NCBI GenBank assembly: GCA_021464245.1
Contig: JADCRB010000155.1
Span: 745,849-809,848, forward strand
From: Carallia brachiata
Lineage: Eukaryota > Streptophyta > Magnoliopsida > Malpighiales > Rhizophoraceae
Length of the DNA: 64,000 bases
Direction of reading: 5' to 3'
Shown: positions 1-12,187 of the stretch, piece by piece
Numbering within the stretch: the stretch's first letter is position 1
Layout: the number at the start of each line of letters is the position of its first letter
Made by a program: the position numbers and the translations under genes
The notes under the pieces: model-generated
Seen by the model: only the letters and a program-made list of their open reading frames with translations
What the model was told of the DNA's origin: nothing
Database searches by the model: none

Positions 1-130
1 TTTTAAATATCTGATGCTTACTTAAGATGCGTCAGATAAATATCATATCTAACACGTGTCTGACATGTATACACATTATTATAGAAGTGTTGTGCTGTAT
101 AGAGAATAAAAATATGCTTGGAATATTTAC

Positions 131-565
131 CTCCTTCTCATTGGAGTAACCTTTAGCACAATCAAAGTGTCTGTATCCGATCTGCATCCACTCCAAACAG
201 ACTTTTATAAGCTTACTACTACAACTACTGAAAGAAAAATGGTGATTAATATCGTTTAAGTCTCTCTCAAAACAGCAACAATTATATAGCCCAAATTTCA
301 TCCATGAATCATCTCGGAGAAAATGATTAACACAAGTTCTTAAACATCAAAGCAAAGTTAAATGGCTAACAGTTGCGCATTAAAAAAAAAAAAGCATGTC
401 CGACTGAGAGTAACAGAGGAAAAAAGACAAGTAGAAAAACGATGCCTTGATAGCGGTCGTGACAGCGTCGGCAACAACGCCGGGGGCCGCCTGCCACGTG
501 CCGAGGCCAACTGAAGGCATTTTTGCTCCGGTGTTTAACTCGAAGAATCGAATCGAGCTCGCCAT
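131..565 (-). CDS. Aldo-keto reductase copy A (AKR4C-like), 5' part only
   Basis: The first two exons of a plant AKR4C-type NADPH-dependent aldo-keto reductase are in the window; the rest lies beyond the left edge. Exon 1 is 446-565 (40 codons, ATG at 565-563) and carries the family N-terminus with the GLGTWQ strand-1 motif. Exon 2 is 131-181 (17 codons) and reads [17 protein letters not shown], keeping the catalytic Asp and Tyr of the AKR tetrad. The 3' splice site of intron 1 is TGCAG and the exon 2 donor is GTAAAT. The donor of intron 1 is GC (AAG then GCATCG) instead of the GT seen in copies B to F. If intron 1 were retained the frame would stop about 22 codons later. The residues after the catalytic Asp differ from the other copies (GYS instead of VYG). 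Whether the copy is functional cannot be judged without the missing exons. Confidence 0.85.
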
Positions 566-847
566 CTTCTGTTCACAAATCAACAAAAAAAAGGCGTAAG
601 GAAAAAACAAAAAACACAAAAGCTTACTCCTAAAGTATTTGAAAATGACAAGTAATGAAGTAAGAAACGAAAAGAACAAAAAGAGAGAAAAAAGAAATGG
701 AGAGAGAAAAGAACAAACAAATATGGAAAGCCGAAAACGCAATCGGAGAACGAACACGCACGCACCACCGACTGGAAGGCTTTGGCACGAAGTCTAAGTG
801 AGAATCTTGAACCCTTAACGGTTGGAGGACGATTATGCTGCCTGCTA

Positions 848-854
848 TTATATA
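848..854 (-). promoter_or_regulatory. TATA box of AKR copy A
   Basis: On the minus strand this reads TATATAA, about 283 nt upstream of the copy A ATG. The surrounding block (roughly 780-910) is alignable by eye with the 5' flanks of copy B (about 6060-6260) and copy C (about 10560-10720), so it is probably an inherited core promoter. The equivalent positions are TATTATT-like in B (6166-6172) and TATATT in C (10643-10648), so the box is weakest in the frameshifted copy B. The distance to the ATG, plus a T-rich tract ending in GAACAG just before it, leaves room for a 5' UTR intron; that part is inference. Confidence 0.5.
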
Positions 855-3373
855 AGCCCGACTCCTCACGTCCCAGAACGGCAATTTTTATGGTCCTCGA
901 TAATTGGATTTAGCCACCTAACATTTTTCGTTTTGTTCTTCGTTACATTCACAGACGTATGTTATCATATTTTGTTCGTATGCATTAATTTTATACAACC
1001 GCAATCATTATTTGTACAATTATAATTAAAAAATGTGGAGCAAAAAAAATAATAATACTTTTTATATTATTTTTTATCATTACAGTTGTACAAAAAATAC
1101 TCATTATTACACAAAATAAGTACGTGTAAATACAATAAAAAAATTTTATATGCCTACCAAATTTTTCTTTTTCCTTTTTTTCTTTACAAAATGGGAAAGC
1201 TTGTCTCCAGATAATTGACCAAGCCGCCAAACTTATAACGTGTTTAAATTGTGAATACTGATGAGAAAATAAAATTTTAAAAAAATTAAAGTAATTTGAA
1301 TAAATAAAAAATGTGTGAAAAAAAATTAGGCTGCCACCCTAATTTGAATAATAATATTATTTATAATGTAATTATTATCTTAATTTTTGAAATATTTAAT
1401 TTTATTATAATATACAAATATTTATTATCATTATCGTTATCATTAATTATTATTATTTATAAGATTTATTTGTAATATTTTATTATAAAATAATTTATAA
1501 AGTGAGAGAGAAGATGAAGGAATGAGAATGATTAACTACCTAAAGGTGTGAATGGTGATTCACATAGACGGGGGAATCGCATTTCCAAAAATAAAGGAAT
1601 TAGAATGAGATTTTTCCCTACCAAATATTAAGAATGAGAATCAGTCATTCCTATTCTCATTCCCAAGTAAAAAAAAAGCCAACAAAACACTCTCTGTATT
1701 CAAATCAAGTTATCGGTGTTTATTTGTTATTTTTCAAAATTAAAACTCATTAAAATTAGAGTGAATAGTAAGAACAATTAAACCTTCACGAGTGATTATC
1801 GATCAATTGTGTTCTAAACCATGCTCATTAAAAATAAAAGAATTTTTATTTTATTATGCTTGCGACGAACAAAGTTGTCACCATCCAAAAAAAAAAAAAT
1901 GAAACACTAAAGAATGTAAATTGTAAAAAATTAAAATAAATAATAAGAAATTAAAAAAAAATAACAAGAAAAATTATACAAACAAGAGACCTTTTTTAAG
2001 TGTGTTGATTGTGGGTGGCTCATGCGTGCGGGGTGTGACAAGTAAATACTGAGAAAAAGTAAGGTTGTCAATTTTTTACGTCATTTAAGTTTACGTTTTG
2101 GTGAAAATGTGAGGAAGTAGGGGTTAGGAAATTAAGGTTTAATTCATTTTTATATTTGCCTTGATTAATTTAGTTTAAATCGGAAAAGACTCATTAGTAA
2201 GTAAAGTTCTTTTAATACTTATTTTTTATATATATAAGTTTTGAATTTGAGATGTTATTTAAGAGAAAAAAAGTTTTAACTACTTTGATCAACAGACATT
2301 AGTTAAGATTTAATTCAAAGAATTAGGTTGTTTTTGCCATTTTCTCAAAATATGAGCGCTAGGCCCAGGCCCGAATTTCATACTGACACAGAAGAAAATG
2401 TAAATAATCAATTGATAAAAGAAAACGTGTAAATAAAAAAGAAAAAGTGTGAATAATCATAATTAAAATTGTCTACAAGAATAGGTTCAATAGTTAAATA
2501 ATTAATTTTTTCCACACTTTATTTCGACTTCAAATACCTATTTTTTTATTATTGAAAAAAATCACAAACGAAACTCAAAACTCCGCCCACGGGCTGACCG
2601 AATGTCGAACTTATAAAAAATTTCCAGCTGGCTTCAATTCTCTTCGGCAGATTCATTATTCGGATATTGACCCGCATAGGTCCCGACAGTAGTCGTGGGC
2701 CCGATGCGGCCATGCAACTAAGGTCCCAAGGAACGATCTTCCTGGTAGACTGTCCGTAGTGAGAATAATTTCTGTATTTCATTAGGTTACGGTGGTGGTC
2801 AATTTCCCCTAACGGGCACTTGGGCTCCTAGGCATCCATGCGTTGCGTGAATATCGAAATCATTCGAATTCTCTCCATATTGGAAAACTGGCAAGACAAT
2901 AGAATACAAAAAAGGAAAAAAAAAACAGATAAAATGATGAACAAAGGGATAATTGTCTATCTTATTTTATATCAAAATTAGAATTCTCATTTTAAATAAA
3001 AAGTTAAGAAAATTGAGATTTTAAAGGGCAAATATAATTTTTGGAATAAACCTGATGTAACGTAGAGTTTCGGAGCCTCCATCGTATATGTCAATTGAAA
3101 ATTTCAATTGAGGATCACAACTGGGAACACATGACGGATTATCTTGCAATTTCTTCATACACAGATATTTAAATGAGCGAAGAGGTTTTTGGCATTCCAG
3201 CATATGTCATAAAATACCAAGAAACTTAAGAGACATCCGAAAAAGTTATACAGTATATTGTCAATGGAAAATTCCACTTGCACACAGATCTAACATTAGA
3301 TAAAAATTTGAGCAGAAGCATATGATAGGTAATTGGAAAAGAAAATGTAGCGTCCGAAATATCTGCCGTTTGT
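855..3373. other. Intergenic region between AKR copies A and B
   Basis: No gene is supported here. The region is AT-rich. Positions about 1340-1690 hold a partial copy of a dispersed repeat that recurs at about 46180-46540. Positions about 2570-2850 form a block of higher GC content with no recognisable protein. Positions 3050-3373 are the 3' flank of copy B, alignable with the 3' flanks of C and D around a phrase like AAATTTACCAGACATCC. Confidence 0.6.
1340..1690. repeat. Dispersed AT-rich repeat, copy 1
   Basis: This stretch is alignable with 46180-46540: both contain runs such as TTTTATTATAATATACAAAT and later GGGAGAGAAGATG-like and TTCTCATTCTCA-like segments in the same order. The copy at 45703-46540 looks longer. 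The ends resemble plant MITE ends of the GGC..TTAGTTT type. No target-site duplication could be fixed. Confidence 0.55.
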
Positions 3374-4165
3374 TTATATTTCACCATCCCAAAGTTCTTC
3401 CATCGTCTTGTACGCTCCATAAGATTCATGCACAAAAAAATAACCTGTAATTAGTCTCTCCTGCATGATCAAACAAAAAGTCAATCATCTATAACAATGT
3501 TGAAATTTTTTGGATTAATACATGTAAACTACCATCAAATCCTCCAGTCATTCAATCATCCAAAGACTTGGAGGATATTATCTTGTTTTTTTTTTTTTTT
3601 TATCAAATAATATTAGACATGTACTCCCAATAAAAGATGGAAAACACTCAGATTCTCACGTTATGGGGCTTAAAGAAAGTTTATATGGCCCTTCCACATC
3701 ATATAGTAAATGAAGCAAATGCGAGATAATTAAACCCATCAGCAAAAAAAATCACACATGCATAAACTGAGTATGAAAGACCATCTGATCATCCACTTGC
3801 CTGCTCGATTTCAGAAAATTTCGCAAGCAGGTTGTCGGGAATAGACCAGTCAAAAATATCAAAGTTCCCCTTGAGCCTTGCCTCATTCGTGCTCTTTGGC
3901 AGTACACTGTGACCTGTTTGCAGACCCCAACGAAGAGCCACTTGTGCAGGGGATTTGCCTAACTCGTTTGCAATGATATTAAGAATGGGATTCTTAAGAA
4001 CCTCAGTTTTGACGCTCTCGTTAGCCGGGGAACCCAAAGGAGAATACCCCTGTAGCCAAGAAAGAAGCTATTAATAATCATAAATTCATGAAGCTTAATA
4101 TCTGCAAGAAAAGCGTATCACTGCTACATCAATACTCACAGATAAGTGAACTCCCTTGGATTTGC

Positions 4166-4169
4166 AAAT
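4166..4169 (-). other. 1-nt deletion causing the frameshift in AKR copy B
   Basis: The plus strand reads TTTGCAAATTCGTG here, where copies C, E and F read TTTGCAAAATTCATG. The loss of one A shifts the minus-strand frame just before the conserved CKSKGVHLS end of exon 5. Exon lengths confirm it (275 against 276 nt). Confidence 0.85.
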
Positions 4170-5204
4170 TCGTGAAGTTTTGGCTGCTGCCAAACAGGGT
4201 GACATTCCACTTGGTTAACTGCAGGAGGCACTCGTGCTATTGCCAACAGATCCCCGAGCTTCTTAGATGAGAAATTACTAACTCCAATTGCTCGGGCCTT
4301 GCCGGAGTCATACAGTGCCTCCATAGCTTTCCATGTACTGGGTATGTCTGGGTGTGTAATGTACTCAGGCTCCAAGCCAAATGTACCCTTTTTCATGCTG
4401 ACAGGCCAGTGGATCTGCAATAAAATCCACCACATCCGATAATGGATCGAACGAAACAATTTAAACAGAAACGAATTGCTTTTGTGGCTGTCAAAGTTGA
4501 TATTATTTCAATGATATCAATCAGGTTGTCAAACTGTAATTCTATAAACACTGCATGAGCCCCAGAAACAGCCACTGACCATCATGAATTGTCAATTAGT
4601 AAAGAAAGAAGAAAAGCAATTACCAGATACAAATCCACATAGTCAAGTTGCAAGTCCTGCAAAGTGCTATCCAAAGCCACTGGGACATCATCTGGTGCAT
4701 GATCAGAACACCTGTAGAACACCATAAGATTCCATTACTAACTACATATTTAAGTCAGTGTACATTTTGGACTTCAAACCCCTGATAAAAAGCTACCAGT
4801 TGCAGACAGGATTAGAACAATTACCAGAGTTTGGAAGTGATATACAACTCCTCGCGCTTCACTATTCCATCGGCAAACAGCTTCTTCAGCGCGGCACCGA
4901 TCTTTTAAATAATAATAGAAAAAGACTTCTGTCTTCTGAGATAAATTGACTTATACAAGAATTTAAAAGAATATATTCTATATACATTTGACATAATATT
5001 TAAGAAATTATTTATGACCAAAAAAATATTTAAATTAAAAATGTAACACAATTGATCGCATAAAAGATATTTATTGATAGAGTATAAGAAATTTATTGAT
5101 TATTGATTATTAATCTTTCACATTATAATTAGCAACTAACATAATATTCAATAATTATTTAAGCAATAAACTTTTAAGAATTTAAAATTGATTTTATATG
5201 TATC

Positions 5205-5410
5205 TAATATTCATTGACAAATCAGTTAAGAATATCTAACACATGTATTGAAATATTTGATACTTGCGTTAATTGTGTTCGATACGTGAATTATAAATAT
5301 TCAACATGTGTATCTGAATTTTTTATATTTTTTTTCAGACGCCAACATGTTTTACATATATCCAAAAAGTGTTGAAATGTAATATGTGATACAGATACGC
5401 AATTTTAGAA
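5205..5410. repeat. Repeat of the 'ACACGTGTC' family in intron 2 of copy B
   Basis: The stretch is rich in short motifs such as CTAACACATGT, TTCGATACGTG and CAACATGTGTATCTGA, and ends in TTTTAGAAGAGTTGC. It resembles positions 20-110 in intron 2 of copy A and the element at 54279-54901. The introns 2 of copies C, D, E and F lack it, so A and B inherited it from a common ancestor. Confidence 0.5.
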
Positions 5411-5953
5411 GAGTTGCATATTTTGGTTCATGGATAATAAGAATATATACGGTGGAAATTGGAATGTTTACCTCCTTCTCATTGCCGTAAACTTTAGCGC
5501 AATCAATGTGTCTGTATCCGATCTGCATCCACATTCCAAACAAACTTTTAAAAGTTTGGTACTACTAGTCTACCACTGAAAGGATAATGATAATTAACAT
5601 CGTTTAAGTCACTCAAAACTGTGGCAATTATATAGCCCAAATCTCAAATATTAATTATCTCGGAGCAAATGACTAACACACGTTCATAAACAGCAAAACG
5701 GTAATCTATGGTTTCTATCGCCAAAGCAAAGCAAAATGGAAACGCCAATGGGCTAACGGTTGCGCATTCAAAGAAAAAAAAAAAAAAATCCGCCTGAGAG
5801 TTAAAAAGAAAACATAAAAATGGACAACGAGACCTTGACCGCTGTCGTGATAGCGTCGGCAACAACGCCGGGAGCCGCCTGCCACGTGCCGAGGCCAATC
5901 GAAGGGATTCTTGCTCCGGTGTTTAACTCGAAGAATGGAATGGCGTTTGCCAT

Positions 5954-7839
5954 TTTCTGTTCACAAATTTTTTGTTTTTTAAAAAATAGAAACAGAAAGA
6001 AGGAGCTCACTCCTCGAGAATTGGCGACTCGCAGCAAATATGAAAAGCTGGAAACACGATCGGAGAAAGAAAAGGCACGCACTGACCGGAAGGCTTTGGC
6101 TGTTTGGCACCAACTCCAAGTGAGAATATTGAATTCTTAATAAAAGGATGAATACACTGGCTGCGAATAATAGGCCCACCGCTCATGTCCCAAAAACGGC
6201 AATTTTATTTTTTTGGTACATCCCAAAACGGGAATTTTAGGGCCTTTGTAATTGGGCCAAGCTGCCAAACATTTTCCCTCCTTTTTGTTTTTGAGCAAAA
6301 TGGAAAAGCACTGTGGCTCGATAACGGATAATTGACCTTGCCACCTAACATTTTTCCTTTTTGTTTTAGTAGTCTTGCTTTTTAGGGAAAAAATTCTATT
6401 GATGGTATACTATCCTGCAAATTCTTTGTTGCTAGCAAAATTCACTTTACAGTGAAATCCTCTAACAGTTAGATGAATATTCGCTGAGTAGAAAAAAAAA
6501 AACATTGTCCTTGATGTCTAATTAGTATTCTAAGCATTTTAGTTTAAGTGCTTGTTAATATGACTTTTTGAGTGAGTCAAATAAATTCATTATGGAAAAT
6601 TATTATTATTATTTTATTTTTTATTTTTACTTTTCATGTTGAGTTATTTCTACTCATTGAAAAATAGGTTAAAATAGATTACCCCTTTACTTTTATTAAT
6701 TTTTTTTATCTGCACTGTGAGAAGATTTTCTCTGGTTATTATTTTGTGTCAAGAAGTTTGCTTACAAGTGAATTGAATTTGCAGGAAAAAGATAAAATAA
6801 ATTTCGCATGTCACAAATTTTTAGCAAGACAACATCTTCTTGTTACTCAACAGTCTCCTTCGTGCTATTTTAATTCCATCAAAGCAAGGTCCGTGCTTCA
6901 TTCGTTCTCAAAATTTGCATGAAATAGTTCAAGCGCACGTTTTGTCCGCTCCTAATTCTGAACCTTGTCATCATCGGGGCTACATAATTCATGAATCCCC
7001 TTTTGATTGGTTGTCTTTGCATGACAACGATGAGATTGCCACAGCTAATCAGTATTATCACAATGGTGTTTTATACATGGGCGCCACTTCAAGTTTAACT
7101 TTAAATAGTGTTAGAGTTGTCACAATTTATTTAATAATATTAAATAATTTATATATATATATATATAATTTAATTATTTGACGATATATATTACTTAAAT
7201 TTTATTTTAATTCAAACTAAAAAAATCTCACCAAAAATTTTCTTTAAATATATATATAGAATGCCACAAAGCTGGTTAACAGGAGATAGTGCAACATTTT
7301 ATGGGGTGTTTGGTTTTACGTTTCAAGAGTATTGTTGATGTTTTATACAATAGAAATTAAAGTGTTTAATTAATGCAACAAAATCATAATTGGAAATAGA
7401 TGCCGAATTTGTAGATGAATATTTTAAAAAGTGCAGTTACATGTTTTAGTAATTTTGTTATTGGTGAAACTGTAACTGTTATTTTTAAAATTGTGACTAA
7501 TATTTTTAAAATATAAAAATATCAGTTATAATTAAAAAAAAAAAGGTTCAAATTTCAATTGACACAAATTTCGGTATACAAATCACCAAAATACCAACTT
7601 TTATTCTATTTAAAAGAGGAAGAAGATTTCAGCCTTTTCAGCATAGCTCATAAAACAACAAGAAATTTACCAGACATCCAAAAAAAAAACAATAAAACAT
7701 CTTGTCTATGGAAAATTCCGCTGGCTGCCTCTTAAGCATTGTTGAATTCTCAAACAGAGCTAAACATTACATATAAAATTTAGCAGTAGCACATGGCATT
7801 GGAAAAGAAAATCTAGCGTCTGAAACATTTGCCTCCTGC
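5954..7839. other. Intergenic region between AKR copies B and C
   Basis: The first 300 nt are the copy B 5' flank, similar to those of A and C. A reading frame at 6840-7181 (plus, 113 codons) has a stretch with fairly mixed amino-acid composition (HESPFDWLSLHDNDEIATAN), but I recognise no family and the frame ends in an AT repeat. From about 7300 an AT-rich segment beginning GGGGTGTTTGGTTTTACG looks like a MITE end. The last 250 nt are the 3' flank of copy C. Confidence 0.45.
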
Positions 7840-10067
7840 TTATATTTCACCGTCCCAAAATTCTTCAACTGTCTTGTACGCTCCGTGGGACTCATGAAAA
7901 TATGCAGCACCTGTAAATTGTCTCTCCTGCATGATCAACAAATGGATCAATAATCTACAACAGTGTTAAATTTTTTTGAATTAATCCATGTAAACAACCA
8001 TCAAAGCCTGCAGTCATTCAATCATCCAAAGACTTGGAGGATTTTATTTTGTTTTTTCTGGTCAAATAATATTAGACATGTATTATCAACAAAAGAGGGA
8101 GAACCTTGAGACTCCCGAGGCCTAGAGAAAGTTTATATGGAGTCATTACACGAAAGATCATCCTGCCACGTCATAAAGTAAATGAACCAAATGCGAGGTA
8201 AACCCATAACCATAAAGAATAAGACATACATAAACTGAGTTTGAAAGAATATTTTATCATTAACTTGCCTGCTCAATTTCAGAAATCTTTGCAACCAGGT
8301 CTTCAGGAATAGACCAGTCAAAAATATCAAAATTCTCCTTGATCCTTGCCTCATTGGTGCTCTTCGGCAGTACACTGTGACCTGTTTGCAGACCCCAACG
8401 AAGAGCCACTTGTGCAGGGGTCTTGCCTAACTCGTTTGCGATGGTGTTAAGAGCAGGATTCTTTAGAACCTCGGTTTTAACGATTCCTGTACCTGGGGAA
8501 CCCATTGGTGCATACCCCTGCAGCAAGGTAAGAAGCAATAATCGTAAATTGGATAACAATCAAGGGAGTGGATGTTTGATTATAGACATAATATAAAGCC
8601 CAATCTCAGCAAGAAGAGGACATCACTTCTGAATCAATACTCACAGATAAGTGAACTCCCTTGGATTTGCAAAATTCATGAAGCTTTGGCTGCTGCCATA
8701 CAGGGTGGCATTCCACTTGAAGAACTGCAGGAGGCACACGTGCTATTGCTAACAGATCCCCAAGCTTCTTAGACGAGAAATTACTGACTCCGATAGCTGG
8801 AGCCTTGCCGGAGTCATGCAGTGCCTCCATTGCTTTCCATGTACTGGGTATGTCTGGCTGTGTATGGAGCTCAGGCGTCAAGGCAAGTGTACCCCTTTTC
8901 GTGCTGATTGGACTGTGGATCTGCGATAAAATCCACCACATATGATAATAGTAGGAAACAAAACAGTAAATAATTGCTTTTGTTGCTATCAAATTTGATA
9001 TTATTTCAATGTCAATCCAGTTGGCAACACAGAATAAACTATAAACACTTGCAACGAGCCCCAGAAACAACCTCTGATTGTCATGAATTGTCAATTAGTC
9101 AAGAGAGAAGAAAATCAAATACCAAATACAAATCCACATAGTCAAGTTGCAAGTCCTGCAAAGTGCTATCCAAAGCCACTGGGACATCATCTGGTGCATG
9201 ATCAGCACTCCTGTAGAACACCACATATAAGATGTCCATTACTAACTGCATATATAAGTCAGTTATACAATTTGGACACAAAAAGTTAAAACCCGTAATA
9301 AAATGCTGCCAGCTGTACGCAGGATTAGAACAATCACCAGAGTTTGGAAGTGACGAACAGCTCCTCACGCTTCACTACACCATCTTCAAACAGCTTCTTC
9401 AGCGCGGTACCAATCTACAAAGAAAAACAAAAAAGAAGAAGAAATAGACTTGTGGGATAAATTGACTTGCTAGTTTATATATTTATCATAAAGAACAGGG
9501 AAAATTGAACTTTTTCCTTTTGACTTCCGATTCTAATTTCAGAGCTTTTTCCAATGTTGACTTGGAAGGCAAAGAGACTGAGAAAAACGAATATGCGTGG
9601 AATGTTGACTTACCTCCTTTTCATTGCCATAAATTTTAGCACAATCAATGTTTCTGTATCCAGTCTGCATCCACATTCCAAATAGTCTTTTATAAGCTTG
9701 CTACTACTAAAAGGAAAATGATAATCCATGTAACAATTATATAACCCAAATCTCATCCATTAATCATCTCGAAGCAAATGCTTAACACAAGTTCATAAAC
9801 ATCAAAACGATAATCTATATTTTTTTATTGTCGAAGCAAAGTTAAATGGAAAATGACATTGGTCTAACAGTTGTGCATTCAAATATATATCTGTATATAT
9901 TCTGGTCGGAGAGTAAAAAAGGAAAAAATAAACTAGGAAAAAGATACCTCGACGGCGGTCGTGACAGCATCGGCAACAACGCCAGGGGCCGCCTGCCACG
10001 TGCCAAAGCCAACAGAAGGGATTTTTGCTCCGGTGTTTAACTGGAAGAACCGAATTGCATTGGCCAT
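7840..10067 (-). CDS. Aldo-keto reductase copy C, open reading frame intact
   Basis: This AKR4C-type aldo-keto reductase has exons 9948-10067, 9614-9664, 9338-9414, 9123-9210, 8645-8920, 8269-8517 and 7840-7926, giving 315 residues with no stop. The family reduces aldehydes and ketones with NADPH in a TIM barrel. The tetrad is kept: Asp47, Tyr52, Lys81 and His114. The cofactor motif LPKSTNEAR is in exon 6 and the C-terminus is FWDGEI. Several normally fixed residues are changed: Trp115 after the catalytic His is Ser (IHSP), [11 protein letters not shown] is [11 protein letters not shown], and NQVECHP is LQVECHP. All introns are GT-AG except the last, which has a GCAAGT donor. The changes suggest altered or relaxed specificity; the frame itself is intact. 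Confidence 0.88.
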
Positions 10068-12187
10068 TTTCTGTTCACAAATTAACAAAAGAGTTCCATT
10101 ATATTTTCGGATAAAAATCTATCAAAAATATTACTTGAATATAACTGTTTGTATTTAGTTTATAATCATCTGAATTTTAAGTGCAACTAAAATGAAAAAA
10201 AAAAAATCGCTGTCATTTTTTTACACATAAAATCTAACTAGTTCTACATTAAATACAAGTAATTACATTTAGATAAAATTTTAAATTTTTTTTTTTAGAT
10301 AATATAACTTTTTCCTTAACAAAAAAAGAAAAAAACTCAATCAGTAAAGAATTTGTGGATTTTCACCAATTTAATATTCACAGAAGGCAAGAGAAGGAAG
10401 GACTGAATGACAGGCCTTTTCCATTTAATGAAGTTAAAAGAAAACAAAAAAAAAAAGGAAAAGACAAAAAGAGAATTAAAAAAAAAAAAAAGAAAGAGAA
10501 AGAGAAGAGAAAAGAACAAAATATGAAAAGCCGAAAGGGCAAATGGGAGAAAGAACAGGCACACACCGACTGTAAAAGCTTTGGCACCAACTCCTAAGTA
10601 AGAATATTGAATCCGGAACGAAGGACGAAGACGCTGCCTGCGAATATACAAGCCCGCTGCTCGCGTCCCAAAACAGCAATTTTTTATGGTCTTCGATAAT
10701 AGGACACTGCCACCAAACATTTTTGCCTTTTTGGTCTTTTGACATGCTGGACATGACGTGGCTTAGTTTTATCTCGTCATTTTCAAATTGAAATATCTCG
10801 CCGGTCCCTTCTTCGCGATTTGTCTGGTCAGTAAGTAGTGTAGTAGGCAGATTAATTTAACAGCAACATTCAAATAGTATTGTTAGTGCAGTATGACAAC
10901 AAAAAAAATATTAAAAATTTAAATTTTTTGTTTCTTAATTTATTTTTTTTAATTAATTTGTTTAAATTTAAAAAACTTTTTTAAAAAAGGAAAAGCTTTA
11001 AACTTTCATGAATGGCCTTATGAAAAATTCTCGTAAGATGTCCATTGTATATTAAAAGGTTTTAAGTTTTTAAGTTTATTATCTATAATTAATAAGAGTT
11101 AATTTAATTATAAATTAGTAGTTAAAGACTAATGCTCACCGAATAAGTCTAAAATTATTAGGATGAGAGATGACATATTTCTAGCTTTCTTTAGGGCTGA
11201 GTTTTGCAAGGAAAAAGGAAGAAGAAAAAAAATTGTAATTATTATAATTTATTTTTTTTTTATGTTTTCTTTCTCTCAATTTTCTACACTTATCGAAATA
11301 ATTTATTTTTTTCACAATTTTTTCTCTCACAAATTATTATTCATTTTTTCTTTCATCATACTTTCTTTCTCCAAACTTTTTTCACAATTTCAACTAACTT
11401 TATTTTCTCTTCACTTTTTTTTTTCTTACCCCTCATTTCTTCACCCCTCCTCTCACTCTAAACACACTGTAAAGAAATGTTTCGCACATTTAGATACGTG
11501 AAAGACACATGAGCAGACGTTAATTTTTTTCTGGTATTTTATTATATTCGTTGCACGTATTTGCCAGTCAAACTTTAACTGCACCACTCTCTCATCCAAG
11601 TTACGGTTAGAATTGGAATTGGAGGCCAGTTCAAAAATTGGAACACCCAGCCATATCCAAAAGAAAAGGAGTTAATATCTAAAAATGTTATTAATTTTAT
11701 ATAAATTAATAAATATATTGTGATTTTAAAAAATTAATAATTTAGCCTGTATACAATTTTTTTGATAACAAATATTCCACCATATTAAATTTATTGGACT
11801 GAAATTGTTCTGACAAGTGACGTAACACACTAACAAAATAAAAATAATAATATGTACATAAACTAAAATGCCTGTTAAAGGTTACCTCATATGGAGAGTT
11901 TATCGGCCAAATGGACTTTAAACTCAATCCAATTAATTTTCTTAGATTAAAATTATAAAAAAATAATTAACAAAATTTAAAAATAAATTTTAATTAACCT
12001 CACAAATAAAACAAAGATTAGTTAAAAATGAATTTAAAATAAAAGATAAGCTAGATTGGTTGGTTGACCACCTCCCCACCATTGCCGACCAGTCAGTCCC
12101 TCTCGTTCTCTCTTCCTCTTATGCTGGTTCATCAATTTTGTCTCTCTAGAGAAGCCGGAATTGGTTGGAGGAGAGATAGAATCGAGG
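10068..12187. other. Intergenic region upstream of AKR copy C
   Basis: The first about 700 nt are the copy C 5' flank, including a purine-rich tract at about 10440-10540 and the promoter-like block at 10560-10720. The rest is AT-rich. A pyrimidine-rich repeat at 11194-11469 matches the reverse complement of 21489-21856. No gene is supported. Confidence 0.6.
11194..11469 (+). repeat. Tourist-like MITE, pyrimidine-rich copy
   Basis: The element begins after TTA as GGGCTGAGTTTTGC and ends as ACTCTAAACACACTG before TAA. In between it is a long C/T-rich tract with CACAA interruptions. It is alignable with the reverse complement of 21489-21856 over its whole length. The flanking TTA/TAA is not a perfect duplication here. 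Confidence 0.45.

Larger units (their letters stand above)
3374..5953 (-). pseudogene. Aldo-keto reductase copy B, frameshifted in exon 5
   Basis: All seven AKR4C exons are present on the minus strand: 5834-5953, 5472-5522, 4825-4901, 4624-4711, 4140-4414, 3801-4049 and 3374-3460. Joined in frame they would make about 315 residues. The tetrad is visible: Asp in HIDCAKVY, Tyr in VYGNE, Lys in ITSKLW and His in IHWP. The NADPH-binding LPKSTN motif is in exon 6. Exon 5 is 275 nt instead of the 276 nt found in C, D, E and F: one A is missing from an A-run near 4166-4169, so the codons after LHEF go out of frame. The last intron has a GCAAGT donor. The other splice sites are canonical. Intron 2 is enlarged by a repeat also seen in copy A. 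The lesion is in a short homopolymer, so a base-call error in a real gene is possible. Confidence 0.85.
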
